Below the pieces are notes generated by a model. The model saw nothing but the letters and a program-made list of their open reading frames with translations. It ran no database searches and was not told the DNA's origin. This document shows, one piece after another, positions 37,033 to 46,536 of a stretch of DNA of 64,000 bases. Each line of letters starts with the position of its first letter. Positions within the stretch are counted from its first letter, which is position 1. Source of the stretch: G964020105 sp964020105 (GTDB taxonomy: Bacteria; Pseudomonadota; Alphaproteobacteria; WRAU01; Hepatincolaceae); the NCBI GenBank assembly GCA_964020105.1, contig OZ026535.1, positions 1 through 64,000 of the forward strand, given 5' to 3'. A program made the translations under genes and the position numbers.

Positions 37033-37779
37033 CTAAGGTTTGCCTGTTTCTAACTTTGATAGCTCGGCTAACTTGTCTGAGTTATCATTGATAGTATTAT
37101 GTAAAAATATTAAAAATTCTTCTTCATTCATACCAGTCTTAACTGCAGGAAGAAATTCTATAATGATAGTAGCTGGATAGAGCAACTTACTTTTTTTTGG
37201 TAAACACATTCCAGTATTAAGCGCTACCGGTATAATTGGATAGTCTTTATTATCCAGATATATTTTAGCTATGCCTCTTTTAAGTGGAACTTTTTCACCA
37301 ATTGCAACTCTAGTTCCTTCTGGAAATATGGCAATACTAATCCCCTGATTTAAACTGTTTTTAATATCACTTAAGAAGTTGCTGAAAGAGTTCGGATTAT
37401 GACGATCTATAAGGATACCTCCATTACTTTTAGCTATTCTTCCCCATAGAGGAACGTTAGTTATTTCTTTTTTAAAACAATATAGGGTTTCTTCTTTAAA
37501 CATATTGAAAAAAAATGAAGTCTCAAAGGCTGATTGATGCTTAGAGGCAAATATTACTGCTCCACTGGGAATGTTTTCTAATCCTTTTATAATAAGCTTA
37601 ATACCTATTATTTTAAAGATTACTACTCTAACAATCATAAATGATTTGAACAATATAGTATTCATATTCTTCCTTGAGAAGAAAAAACTATAAATATAGC
37701 AAAACACACTTATAATTAATAGCATAATGAACAAAAACAATATGGCTACGATATTTCTTAATATTAAAATAATCATCAT
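37033..37779 (-). CDS. plsC: 1-acyl-sn-glycerol-3-phosphate acyltransferase
   Basis: Adds the second acyl chain to make phosphatidic acid. 248 residues with an N-terminal membrane segment. The active-site motif, normally H-x4-D, is KHQSAFE (H-x4-E), a variation that also occurs in other bacterial PlsC proteins with a KHQS sequence. The substrate-binding motif FPEGTRVAIGE and the PIIPVALN strand are intact. It is the last gene of the reverse ftsE-ftsX-plsC cluster, a common alphaproteobacterial arrangement, starting nine bases after ftsX. Confidence 0.92.
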   Translation of the reverse strand: MMIILILRNIVAILFLFIMLLIISVFCYIYSFFFSRKNMNTILFKSFMIVRVVIFKIIGIKLIIKGLENIPSGAVIFASKHQSAFETSFFFNMFKEETLYCFKKEITNVPLWGRIAKSNGGILIDRHNPNSFSNFLSDIKNSLNQGISIAIFPEGTRVAIGEKVPLKRGIAKIYLDNKDYPIIPVALNTGMCLPKKSKLLYPATIIIEFLPAVKTGMNEEEFLIFLHNTINDNSDKLAELSKLETGKP

Positions 37780-37788
37780 AGTTCTCCT

Positions 37789-38676
37789 TTATTTTGTATA
37801 AAAATACCTAGAAATAATTTTATTAACGAAAATAACCCCAAGAAATGCTGATATTATTGGTAAAAACAGTAAAACTCCTGCAAAAAAGTAAATATACTCC
37901 TGTGAGATAAGTTTAGATACGTTAAGAAAATATAAAATAAAGATGCTGATTACTCCAATAAATAATCCTAAACAAGAAGCTTGAAAGGATTTTTTTAAAA
38001 TCCATTTTGCTAGCTCAAAGTAAAGAGTAGTTTTATATATGCCAAGTATAATAAATAGTTCTATAAAAGGTTTATTAGATAAAATTACTGCGTATATGAT
38101 CAAAAATAGAATCCCAACTAAAATTAATAAAGCAATTAGTGGGATTAAAAAAGCTATGCTCGTAGCTCCTGTGATTGGAGAGATTAATCTACTTAATAAA
38201 TCTGATTCACTATCCAAAAAAACGTTTTTAACTTTTTGACTTATACTTATTCTTAAATCATCAACTATAGCATCAGAATAGGTATGTAGTTTTACTTCAA
38301 TTAAAATTGGTAAACTAACTCCAAGATCTTTAGTTTGCTGGGCTGTGAAATTATCCAAGATAGATAATAACTTTTCCTGTGTAACCTGACTATAATTACT
38401 AACATCTTTGTGCTTACTTAGGAAATCCATTACAATATCGGCTTTGTTCTGGGTTTTTACCTGAGTGCTTTCAGGATTAATTTCAATAATCAATGACTTA
38501 GGAGAGGAGAATTTTAGAGGATTTATAAGCTTATCTAGTAGTGTGGCACCAAAGATAGACATAAAACATAGCCAAATAACTGCGCTAAAAATAAGTAAAA
38601 AAAAGTGATTCCAAAACTTAATTCGCGAAAATCCAAAGATATCTTCATGTTTGAATATGTTATTTATTACTTTCAT
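37789..38676 (-). CDS. ftsX: Cell division protein FtsX
   Basis: Membrane part of the FtsEX complex, which controls septal peptidoglycan hydrolases. About 295 residues; I choose ATG 38676 rather than the TTG nine bases earlier. The topology is right: one membrane helix near residues 24-48, a periplasmic domain of about 120 residues, and three C-terminal helices (SIAFLIPLIALLILVGILF and following). It overlaps the end of ftsE by 17 bases. Low sequence conservation is normal for FtsX, and the call leans on topology and on the ftsE neighbour. Confidence 0.85.
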   Translation of the reverse strand: MKVINNIFKHEDIFGFSRIKFWNHFFLLIFSAVIWLCFMSIFGATLLDKLINPLKFSSPKSLIIEINPESTQVKTQNKADIVMDFLSKHKDVSNYSQVTQEKLLSILDNFTAQQTKDLGVSLPILIEVKLHTYSDAIVDDLRISISQKVKNVFLDSESDLLSRLISPITGATSIAFLIPLIALLILVGILFLIIYAVILSNKPFIELFIILGIYKTTLYFELAKWILKKSFQASCLGLFIGVISIFILYFLNVSKLISQEYIYFFAGVLLFLPIISAFLGVIFVNKIISRYFYTK

Positions 38677-39346
38677 TTTCCACAAACAGTTTTGTATTTT
38701 TAATAGTGATTAGTTTATGTTTTTTTCTATTTAATAATTCTTGATTATGGGTAGCAAAAATAATAGTTAATCCTTCTTCGTTTAACTCTTCTAGCATATC
38801 TATAACCTTATTGGCCATTTTAGAATCTATGCTTCCTGTTGGCTCATCTGCTAATAGTATTTTCGGCTGATTAATTATTGCTCTGGCAATGGCTATTCTT
38901 TGTTGCTCTCCACCGGACATGGAAGAAGGGAAGCTATTCCAATAATCATCCAACCCAATCCACTTTAATACCGCTACAACTTTTTCTGTTATTTCTTCTT
39001 TCTGAAGACCTAAAATTTTCAGTGGAAGTGCTATGTTATCGAAAACATTAAGATGATTTATTAATCTAAAATCTTGAAAAACTATACCAATCTGTCTTCT
39101 TAAGTTGGACATGTCTTTACTTGAGATATTTTGCACGTCTTTACCTAGTATGCTAAGAAATCCTCTACTGGGAAAAATAGATAAATTAAGAAGATTTAAA
39201 AATGAACTTTTACCAGCTCCACTTTCTCCACTTAGTAGAATAAAATCTGCTTCCTTAAGGGTTAAATTAATATCCCTTAACACCTCTTTGCTAAGTTTGT
39301 ATCTTAGTCCAACATTTTCAAAAATAACTACATTACTATTTAGCAT
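38660..39346 (-). CDS. ftsE: Cell division ATP-binding protein FtsE
   Basis: Cytoplasmic ATPase partner of FtsX. With ATG 39346 (MLNSNVVIFENVGLRY) it has about 228 residues, the family size; the open frame extends 18 codons further. Walker A GESGAGKSSF, Q-loop VFQDFRLINHLNVFDNIALPL (FtsE-type), signature MSGGEQQRIAIARA, Walker B ILLADEPTGSID and H-loop ATHNQELL are all present. Divergent from the long zinc-ribbon protein gene, which in related bacteria also sits beside ftsEX. Confidence 0.93.
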   Translation of the reverse strand: MLNSNVVIFENVGLRYKLSKEVLRDINLTLKEADFILLSGESGAGKSSFLNLLNLSIFPSRGFLSILGKDVQNISSKDMSNLRRQIGIVFQDFRLINHLNVFDNIALPLKILGLQKEEITEKVVAVLKWIGLDDYWNSFPSSMSGGEQQRIAIARAIINQPKILLADEPTGSIDSKMANKVIDMLEELNEEGLTIIFATHNQELLNRKKHKLITIKNTKLFVENESNK

Positions 39347-39505
39347 ATATAAACTTATCAAATACCCCTTAACATAACCCAAGTCTAGCATAAATATCAT
39401 TATGGCGCAAAGATTATTATCTTAATTAAAAGTTTCATGATATAATAACTGCGCTTTAGATAATTAGTATTATTTATATAATTAACAACTAAAATAGTCT
39501 TAAAT

Positions 39506-42004
39506 ATGGTAAATTGTCCTAACTGTAAGCATAGGCAAAAAAATGCATCTTCCAATGGAACTTTAGTATACTGCGATGTATGTGGTTATTCTTGGGTTAG
39601 TATTTCTAATAGTAATATCAAAGCTGCTGGCATTAAAGTGATTATGGATAGTGCCAATCATTACAATTATACTATTGACTCTGCTCAGAGAGAGGGTATG
39701 TTCCCTTTTTATGCTATGAATAACAATTTCATTGAAAATTCAGATACTAGAAATGTAAAAAATCAAAATACTACAAAACTAGACATATTAAAGAATGTTT
39801 CTAAAAGAAGTCATACAACTTCTGCAAAACTTACTAATTTTGATTATCAAAGAATTCCTCTGCAATCCACTAATAGATCTTACTCTGGGCAGACTAACTA
39901 TCATAGGGACTATGAGCTAAATGAAGATAAATCTGGTAAACTTCCCTATGAAAGTAGAACTGGCATTACAGGGAAAGAGAGTGGTGCATTTTCTGCACAC
40001 AATGATTATAAAAAAGAAAATAAAGATACAATATCAACCCATAGTATGCCAAGGCGAGATAGAGAAGATTTAGTAAACACTAGAAGTTCTTCTGAGAGTT
40101 TCGATAGAAGAGAAAAAGGATTTCATGAAAGAGAGAATAAAGATGCTAGAGAATATTCTTTTGATTCTACCTCTAGAGATGAAAAAAAAATTAATGAGGA
40201 GATAGTAGCTAAGCATAATGAACCTATAATCAAGTCTTTTTCTAGGGATAGTGAACTTAAAAAGCAAGAAACCTTAAGAGAAAGATTAGATAAGCTATCT
40301 ACTTCTGAATATCTAAGTGAGGGTTATGATTTTATAAAAAATGAAGAAATAGCACAAATACATGAAGATGGCTCCATAACTAGGACTTCAGATAAAAAAA
40401 CTACTGATAGTATAAAAGAAAAAAAAGATAGGCTTTCAGATGAGCAAAAAACCTATAAGAGAGAACTAGCTGAAAGGGTCAATAGAGTTGGGAAAAAAGA
40501 TTTGTTGACTGTTGATAAGTATAAAAAAATCAAAGACGCAAGACTTGCTCAGAAGGTTTATAATTCTAAGTTAGAAGACTTTTCTAGTGATTTTTCTGCT
40601 GATAATAAGGATGCTCTTTTAAATTCTTCAAAGGCTATGCATTCTAAACCTGATGAAGGAAAAAAGACAAATAATACTGAGCTTAAGGAAGAAAAAAGGG
40701 GGAAAATTAAGAAATCCAGATATGAGACTCCCTACAAGGAAAGATTAAAACAGCGCTTAGAGGAAAAACAAAAATCCACTAGCAACAAACTTTTTAACAA
40801 TAAGTCTGTGGAAAATTATTCCCAAGATAGAGATATATCTGATATTGATCATAAAACTTTGCCAAAAGATTTTTTCTATGATACTACCCATACTAGCGCG
40901 CCTATAGAAACTCCACAAGATAGACAAAATACGAAAAATCAATCATATAGCCATACGCAAGCTTATGAGAACTATGAAGACTTTAATAAGTCTAGCTTGG
41001 CGATGGCAGTTGAAGATTTAGCAAAGTATGATTATAATTACCGAGAAAAAACAATCTCTAGAACTCCTAAATCTTTTAAAAAACTTTATGAACGCTTTAA
41101 AGGACCTTTTTCTAAATCTGATCCTTTGGGATTAAATCAGAGTGATGCTGAATTTTTTAAAAAAACTGAAAACTCTCGTAATTGGCTGAAATTTTCATTT
41201 TCTCAATTAATCCATGAGCTTAGAGGTAGGATTGATATAGATAAGTTTTCTTTTAGATTAGTAGTCCTTATCTTTATCCTTGGCGCTCTAATGCTTGCAC
41301 CAAGAATATTTGATCCATCAAAATCACAAGATGCATCTTCGACAGAAAAGAAAAATATCGATATTGGAAAGGCTTTAGTTAATATAATTCCAACCATTGA
41401 TGATACAAGTGCAATCACAAAAGCTGCTTCTGGAACTTCTGATGCTTTAGTAATAAAAAAAATCAAACCAACTAATGATAAAGAGTTACCAGAATTTAAT
41501 GCAGTAGCAAATGAGGATAAAAAAGAAATCCTTAACGTTACTACTAAAAAAGAAACTACTACTAATTTATCTGTTGAGGATCTTAAAAGACTTGAAATTG
41601 ATAAAAATAATCTAACTTCTCCCATAAGTATTAATATCGATCTACCTAGTAAGACAGCATATTTAGAAAAAAAACGGCTGCAATTAAAGCAAGTTACGGA
41701 TAATTGGTTTAGTGATGTCAAATTACAAGTAATTAAATCGGCCTGGAGTGTTGGCAATAATAAATATTTTGAGATCAAGATAAATCTTGAAAATTCATCT
41801 AAAAAACAGGACTATCTACTTAATACTTTGGAAATTATAATACTTGATATTTCTGGAAATGTAATTGGAACAAGAGAGATACATCCTAATAAATTTCTTA
41901 GGAAGCAAGAGAGGAGTACTAGCATAATTAGACTTCCAAATGTCCCAATACTAGGTAGTGGAGCGAGAGTGTTTTTAAAAAAAATTACAGAGACAAAACG
42001 CTAA
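39506..42004 (+). CDS. Very long zinc-ribbon / DUF3426-like single-pass membrane protein
   Basis: An 832-residue protein whose two ends match a common alphaproteobacterial membrane protein. The N-terminal zinc ribbon has C4-x2-C7 and C23-x2-C26 (MVNCPNCKHRQ, YCDVCGYSW). One membrane helix lies near residues 581-602 (RLVVLIFILGALMLAPRIF). The last 110 residues (WFSDVKLQVIKSAWSV to VFLKKI) look like the DUF3426 domain. Usual relatives are 200-350 residues, so the charged, low-complexity stretch between residues 60 and 560 (rich in Lys, Glu, Asp, Ser, Arg) is a big expansion. It is divergent from ftsEX. The function is unknown; a scaffold at the division or envelope machinery is only a guess. 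Confidence 0.75.
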   Translation: MVNCPNCKHRQKNASSNGTLVYCDVCGYSWVSISNSNIKAAGIKVIMDSANHYNYTIDSAQREGMFPFYAMNNNFIENSDTRNVKNQNTTKLDILKNVSKRSHTTSAKLTNFDYQRIPLQSTNRSYSGQTNYHRDYELNEDKSGKLPYESRTGITGKESGAFSAHNDYKKENKDTISTHSMPRRDREDLVNTRSSSESFDRREKGFHERENKDAREYSFDSTSRDEKKINEEIVAKHNEPIIKSFSRDSELKKQETLRERLDKLSTSEYLSEGYDFIKNEEIAQIHEDGSITRTSDKKTTDSIKEKKDRLSDEQKTYKRELAERVNRVGKKDLLTVDKYKKIKDARLAQKVYNSKLEDFSSDFSADNKDALLNSSKAMHSKPDEGKKTNNTELKEEKRGKIKKSRYETPYKERLKQRLEEKQKSTSNKLFNNKSVENYSQDRDISDIDHKTLPKDFFYDTTHTSAPIETPQDRQNTKNQSYSHTQAYENYEDFNKSSLAMAVEDLAKYDYNYREKTISRTPKSFKKLYERFKGPFSKSDPLGLNQSDAEFFKKTENSRNWLKFSFSQLIHELRGRIDIDKFSFRLVVLIFILGALMLAPRIFDPSKSQDASSTEKKNIDIGKALVNIIPTIDDTSAITKAASGTSDALVIKKIKPTNDKELPEFNAVANEDKKEILNVTTKKETTTNLSVEDLKRLEIDKNNLTSPISINIDLPSKTAYLEKKRLQLKQVTDNWFSDVKLQVIKSAWSVGNNKYFEIKINLENSSKKQDYLLNTLEIIILDISGNVIGTREIHPNKFLRKQERSTSIIRLPNVPILGSGARVFLKKITETKR

Positions 42005-42144
42005 GGAGATTTTTTTGAGTAGTCAACTGGAGCGGGATAAGTTTTATTATTTTTGCTAGGAACTTTTTTATTGGGCAATGCGTAGCCACAAGAGGTGAGC
42101 AATAGTACGCTAAGTAAGCTTAAGAGCAATTTAATTTTAAACAT
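42001..42144 (-). CDS. Tiny putative lipoprotein (47 residues)
   Basis: With ATG 42144 the protein is MFKIKLLLSLLSVLLLTSC followed by 28 mature residues rich in Pro, Lys and Ser. L-L-T-S-C is a good lipobox, with lipidation predicted on Cys19, so it is an outer- or inner-membrane lipoprotein. Size and shape recall the LptM/YifL lipoproteins that help LptD mature, but the diagnostic G-x-K-G-P-L-Y motif is missing. The 3' end overlaps the zinc-ribbon gene by four bases. It may be real: the codon pattern is coherent and it is divergent from pepP. Confidence 0.6.
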   Translation of the reverse strand: MFKIKLLLSLLSVLLLTSCGYALPNKKVPSKNNKTYPAPVDYSKKSP

Positions 42145-42198
42145 TTTGACCGATGTAATTATTATCAATATAGCAAGGCTAACATAAAGGGGAAACAA

Positions 42199-43956
42199 AT
42201 GAAAGAAGATTTTACAAACAGATTACAAGAATTCCGTAAAATTCTGGCTGAGAAAGAACTTGATGGATTTATATTTAGCACAACAGATGAATATCTTAAT
42301 GAGTATGTTCCTGAGTATAACAAAAGAGTAGCCTATCTTACTGGCTTCAAAGGTTCTTTTGCTGTTGTTGTAGTTTTACAAAAGGCTGCTGTAATTTTTG
42401 TGGATGGTCGTTATATTTTAGCACTACAGAATGAGGTTGATGGTAATTTTTTTAGCAGAGAACTTTTCAGCATGGATAATTTAGCCACATGGTTAAAAGG
42501 AAATTTAAAAAGTGGTGCTATTCTTGCTCTTAACTCTAAGGTAACCAGCATATCTTCTGTTAATATGTATAGCAAGCTATTTGAAAAAAATTCCTTTGTG
42601 TTGAAATTACTTGAGGAGCACTTGGTAGATTTAATTTGGCAAGACCGACCTGCTAAACCTAAGGGAGAGGTTTATTTACACAACACTATTTATGGGGCAG
42701 AAACTTACAGAATTAAAGTTGAAAAAGCCATTAAACTAATGCAAAAAACAGCTATAGATTATTTTTTAATTACTGCCCTTGATAGTATTGCATGGCTTTT
42801 AAATATTCGCGGTTCTGATATGCCTTGTGATCCACTTTGTTTATCTAAATTAGTTGTTCGCAGTAGTGGTGAGATCCATTGGTTTGTTGATTACAGCAAG
42901 ACAGAGAAGGTTAAAGATAAGTTAGAGGATATTTTTTTCCATCCAGAGGAAGAATTAGAAGAATATTTGGCACAAATAGATAAAAATAGCTGTATTGGAT
43001 TGTCTGATACAGCATCATTTTATTATTTTGATTTTTTAAAGAAACATGAATTAAAAATTACCTTACAAGAGGATATATGTTTATTATTAAAATCTAAGAA
43101 GAATCCTCAGGAGATTAAATCATTAAAAAACAGTCATGCTAGGGAGGGAGTCTATCTAAGCAAATTATATTACAATATAATTAAAAATCCGGAAAAATAC
43201 ACAGAGCTTAGTATTGATGAGGAGTTAAATTTAATTAAATCTTCTGATTCGCTATTTATAAGCCCAAGTTTTGAGAGCATTGTTGGTTACAATAGCAATG
43301 GTGCTATTGTCCATTATCGTGCCACAAGGGAGACTTCAAAAAAACTAGCTAATGGAGGTTATCTTTTAATTGATTGTGGCTCACAGTATCAGGATGGGAC
43401 AACGGACGTTACTAGAGTCATAAGTTTGGCTACCTCTGATATGGAGTTCAAGAAGCATTTTACTTTAGTATTAAAGGGACATATTGCAGTTGCTAGTTTA
43501 ATTTTCAAAAAAGGTACAAAGGGTTCAAGCATAGATTTACTAGCAAGACAATATTTGTGGCAGGAAGGTCTTGATTACGCACACGGCACAGGTCATGGTA
43601 TAGGATTTTGTTTATGTGTTCATGAAGGACCGCAAAGTATTTCTCCTGCAAATAATATCCCACTAGAAGAAGGGATGATTGTATCAAACGAGCCAGGTTT
43701 TTATGTAGAAAATAAATATGGTATTAGGATTGAAAATTTATATGCAGTGAAGCAGTCAAAATATGAGAATTTTCTTGAATTCGATGTATTAACATTAGTT
43801 CCTATTGATTGTAACAGTATAGATTTTTCTTTGTTAAATGACCAAGAGAAAAATTGGCTTACTAATTATCAAAAGGCTGTTTATAAAACTGTAGAAGGCT
43901 TCTTAAATGCTACTGAGAAAGCTTGGTTAAGTGCATTTATGTATTTGGATAAATAA
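42199..43956 (+). CDS. pepP: Xaa-Pro aminopeptidase (M24B, aminopeptidase P)
   Basis: Cleaves the N-terminal residue before a proline. 585 residues, the long form with a creatinase-like N-terminal half. The metal ligands of M24 peptidases are visible: Asp in LLIDCGSQYQDGTTDVTR (both aspartates), His in HGTGHGIG, Glu in SNEPGFYVE and the last Glu in YGIRIEN. The ATG at 42199 lies after AAGGGG and starts the pair with the adenosyltransferase gene, whose ATG follows its stop without a gap. Confidence 0.95.
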   Translation: MKEDFTNRLQEFRKILAEKELDGFIFSTTDEYLNEYVPEYNKRVAYLTGFKGSFAVVVVLQKAAVIFVDGRYILALQNEVDGNFFSRELFSMDNLATWLKGNLKSGAILALNSKVTSISSVNMYSKLFEKNSFVLKLLEEHLVDLIWQDRPAKPKGEVYLHNTIYGAETYRIKVEKAIKLMQKTAIDYFLITALDSIAWLLNIRGSDMPCDPLCLSKLVVRSSGEIHWFVDYSKTEKVKDKLEDIFFHPEEELEEYLAQIDKNSCIGLSDTASFYYFDFLKKHELKITLQEDICLLLKSKKNPQEIKSLKNSHAREGVYLSKLYYNIIKNPEKYTELSIDEELNLIKSSDSLFISPSFESIVGYNSNGAIVHYRATRETSKKLANGGYLLIDCGSQYQDGTTDVTRVISLATSDMEFKKHFTLVLKGHIAVASLIFKKGTKGSSIDLLARQYLWQEGLDYAHGTGHGIGFCLCVHEGPQSISPANNIPLEEGMIVSNEPGFYVENKYGIRIENLYAVKQSKYENFLEFDVLTLVPIDCNSIDFSLLNDQEKNWLTNYQKAVYKTVEGFLNATEKAWLSAFMYLDK

Positions 43957-44481
43957 ATGGTAAAAATATATACTAAACAAGGAGATGGGGGGTTTAGTAG
44001 CTTAGGCAAAGAGAAGATCATTAAAAGTGATACTTATTTTGATTGCTTGGGTGAAATCGATACTGTCGCCGCTCATATTGGGCTTGGGATTGCTTATTGT
44101 GAAAATAAAATTATTAAATCTTATTTATTCAACATCCAAAGGAATCTTATAAAAATTGCCTCTTACATTGCTGGCTATACTAGTGATATGGATTTTTTAA
44201 AAATAGAAATCAACTCACTTGAAGAAGAGATTGATAAGATGGATGCTAAAAATACATCTCTTAATAAATTTATCTTACCCGGAGGCAATAGATTTTCCTC
44301 ACACGTACACCTGTGTCGAGCAGTAGCAAGATCGGCAGAAAGAAAAATTATAAAACTTATGGATGAAAAAAATATCAATATAAATGAGAACCTACTCTCT
44401 TATGTAAACCGTCTCTCAGACTACTTCTTTGTCTTAGCAAGATACAGTAATAATTTTGGAGAAGATGACTTAATAGCATAA
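43957..44481 (+). CDS. PduO-type ATP:cob(I)alamin adenosyltransferase
   Basis: Makes adenosylcobalamin from ATP and reduced B12. 174 residues. The N-terminal YTKQGDGGFSSLG keeps the ATP loop, and the C-terminal ARSAERKIIKLMD and SYVNRLSDYFFVLAR are strong PduO/MMAB signatures. The middle motif, usually D-E-L-N, reads EIDTVAAHIG, a partial deviation. It starts immediately at the pepP stop. It implies cobalamin uptake, in keeping with the cobalamin-dependent QueG 1.1 kb downstream, although QueG itself is not known to need the adenosyl form. Confidence 0.88.
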   Translation: MVKIYTKQGDGGFSSLGKEKIIKSDTYFDCLGEIDTVAAHIGLGIAYCENKIIKSYLFNIQRNLIKIASYIAGYTSDMDFLKIEINSLEEEIDKMDAKNTSLNKFILPGGNRFSSHVHLCRAVARSAERKIIKLMDEKNININENLLSYVNRLSDYFFVLARYSNNFGEDDLIA

Positions 44482-44545
44482 AATGTTTTTTGTAACCATT
44501 CTAGTTGCTATTGGCTTGCTCCAGGATACAGCTAAATAAATATTT

Positions 44546-45499
44546 TTAATCACAACTAAAACTAATAGCAAGCTCTTGACGTATCTTATCCATAACTTTT
44601 ACAACCTCAAGAGATAGACTGTTGTTTAAATTATCACTGTTATTCATAATAAAATGATCTATTTCATCTACCATACCTGTGGCAATTGTTGCTGTTTCAA
44701 CTAATGACGTGTTGCCAACTTTATCTTCTAGTAGTAATTTATTCGTTTCTGTAAATGGAGAAAGCATAGTTATTGTACCATTTTCACAACATACTCTTAG
44801 CTCTTTTCTAGTGATTGTAGTGAAACTAGCTGTTATATTAACAGCTTTATTAGGGTAAGAGAGGAGACTAAAAGTTGTTGAATCTACTCCCTCTTTATTT
44901 TTAATACAGCTAGATTTAATATTAACAGGCACACCAAGAATATCAATTGCAGCTGTAATTGGATATACTCCTAAATCAAGCAATGCTCCTCCGCAGAGAT
45001 CTACAGTATGTCTGTATGTTCTGTTACTAATTCTACCTAAACTTCCCTCTATGGAAATTACTTCACCAAAAATTTTATCATTAAGGTAATTTTTAAGCTT
45101 TACATAAGCAGGAGTATAAAGAAACCTTATAGCTTCCATAAATTTCAATTTTTTATCAGATGCTAAGAATAATATATCGTGTAGTTGCTTGTAATTAACA
45201 CAGGCTGGCTTCTCACAGAAAACATGCTTATTGGCGTTCAAGGCAAGCATAGAATAATAATAGTGAGTGTTATTTTGAGTGGCTATATAAACTGCATCAA
45301 TATCAGAATTTAAAAGCTTATTAACGTCGCTATATACATTATTGATATTATTTGTTTCAGCAAAACTTTTTGTTTTAAGATATGTTCTAGCATACACACC
45401 ATCAATATAAACATGAGGCATCACTCTAGTGTTTTCTATAAATTCACTAGCAATAACTCCAGCACCAATTAGACCAAATTTAAAAGGTTTATCTAACAT
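44546..45499 (-). CDS. Gfo/Idh/MocA-family oxidoreductase
   Basis: NAD(P)-dependent sugar-type dehydrogenase of 317 residues. The N-terminal Rossmann fold has KFGLIGAGVIASEF, and the family signature EKPACVN is near residue 95, with the catalytic lysine. The second domain has EAIRFLYTPAYVKLKN, then GALLDLGVYPITAA, as in dihydrodiol- and glucose-fructose oxidoreductase-like members. The substrate cannot be predicted. It ends 64 bases from the adenosyltransferase on the opposite strand, and no pathway partner is next to it. Confidence 0.9.
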   Translation of the reverse strand: MLDKPFKFGLIGAGVIASEFIENTRVMPHVYIDGVYARTYLKTKSFAETNNINNVYSDVNKLLNSDIDAVYIATQNNTHYYYSMLALNANKHVFCEKPACVNYKQLHDILFLASDKKLKFMEAIRFLYTPAYVKLKNYLNDKIFGEVISIEGSLGRISNRTYRHTVDLCGGALLDLGVYPITAAIDILGVPVNIKSSCIKNKEGVDSTTFSLLSYPNKAVNITASFTTITRKELRVCCENGTITMLSPFTETNKLLLEDKVGNTSLVETATIATGMVDEIDHFIMNNSDNLNNSLSLEVVKVMDKIRQELAISFSCD

Positions 45500-45580
45500 T
45501 AAATATTCCTATATTTTTCTTTAATTACACTTCCGCAAAATGTAATATAATAGCGTATATTATAACAAAATAATATTTAT

Positions 45581-46492
45581 ATGGATATAAAACAAAACAT
45601 CATCAACAAATCTAAAGAATTAGGCATAGATAGCATTGGATTTTGCTCTCCTGATATTCCTAAGGCTGATATTGATAATTATCTTGAATACCTTAAATTA
45701 AACAATCATCACCATATGGATTGGTTAAAAACACGTAAGCATTTACGCCTAGATCCTAATGCTTTACATGAAGGCACAAGAACTGTTATTGTTCTTGGAT
45801 TAAATTATTGTGATCACAATAAGCCAGAATATGATTATGAAATTAGCGTATATGCTAATCAGACTATAGATTATCATCACTGGGTATATGATAAAGCTAA
45901 GCTGTTAGTAAAATATCTTGCAGATTTGGGAGGTAATTCCAGATGTTTTGTTGATAGTGCCCCAATTTTAGAGAAAGTATTTGCAAAGAAGACCAATGTG
46001 GGTTGGCAAGGCAAACATAGTTGCATTGTCTCTAGAGAATTTGGCAGTTGGCTATTTTTAGGAGTGATATTTACCAATTTAGAAATCCCTTTTGATCAGA
46101 TACATAAAGATTTATGTGGATCTTGTAGAAAATGCATAGATGCTTGCCCTACAGGAGCACTTAGTGAATATAAGTTAGATGTTGGTAAGTGTATATCTTA
46201 TCTTAGTATTGAACATCAGGGTGAAATAAAAAAAGAGTTAGCCAATGAATTTGGTAATAAAATATTTGGTTGTGATGAATGTTTAAAGGCTTGTCATTTT
46301 AATAAGTTTGAACAACCATCAAAGCATCCAGAAACCAATTATAATCAGAATTTTCCTAAATCCTTAGCAGAACTAAATGAGATTAGTGAAGAAAAATTTA
46401 TGGAAGTTTTTCATAAAACCCCCATAAAAAGATTAGGGTTAAAACGCTTAAAAAGAAATATTGCTATAATTGAAAACAATACAAAAATCTAA
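45581..46492 (+). CDS. queG: Epoxyqueuosine reductase
   Basis: Last step of queuosine formation, using cobalamin and two [4Fe-4S] clusters. 303 residues; some family members are 350-380 residues with an added helical repeat domain, which is not seen here. FVDSAPILEKVFAKKTNVGW carries the catalytic aspartate and the cobalamin-facing region. Cluster ligands lie in CGSCRKCIDACP near residue 179 and CDECLKACH near 230. tgt and queA are at 33111-35291, so the modification pathway is complete from preQ1 onward in this window. Confidence 0.95.
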   Translation: MDIKQNIINKSKELGIDSIGFCSPDIPKADIDNYLEYLKLNNHHHMDWLKTRKHLRLDPNALHEGTRTVIVLGLNYCDHNKPEYDYEISVYANQTIDYHHWVYDKAKLLVKYLADLGGNSRCFVDSAPILEKVFAKKTNVGWQGKHSCIVSREFGSWLFLGVIFTNLEIPFDQIHKDLCGSCRKCIDACPTGALSEYKLDVGKCISYLSIEHQGEIKKELANEFGNKIFGCDECLKACHFNKFEQPSKHPETNYNQNFPKSLAELNEISEEKFMEVFHKTPIKRLGLKRLKRNIAIIENNTKI

Positions 46493-46536
46493 CAATTATC
46501 TTTCTCAATGATTTTAACCCTTTAATTTGATCCAAT

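Noticed and set aside
37033..37779. plsC taken as inactive because of H-x4-E instead of H-x4-D
   Set aside because: A glutamate at this position is seen in other PlsC proteins with the KHQS motif, and the rest of the active site is intact.
43900..45600. Cobalamin riboswitch near the adenosyltransferase or queG
   Set aside because: The adenosyltransferase starts directly at the pepP stop, leaving no leader, and there is no B12 box before queG.
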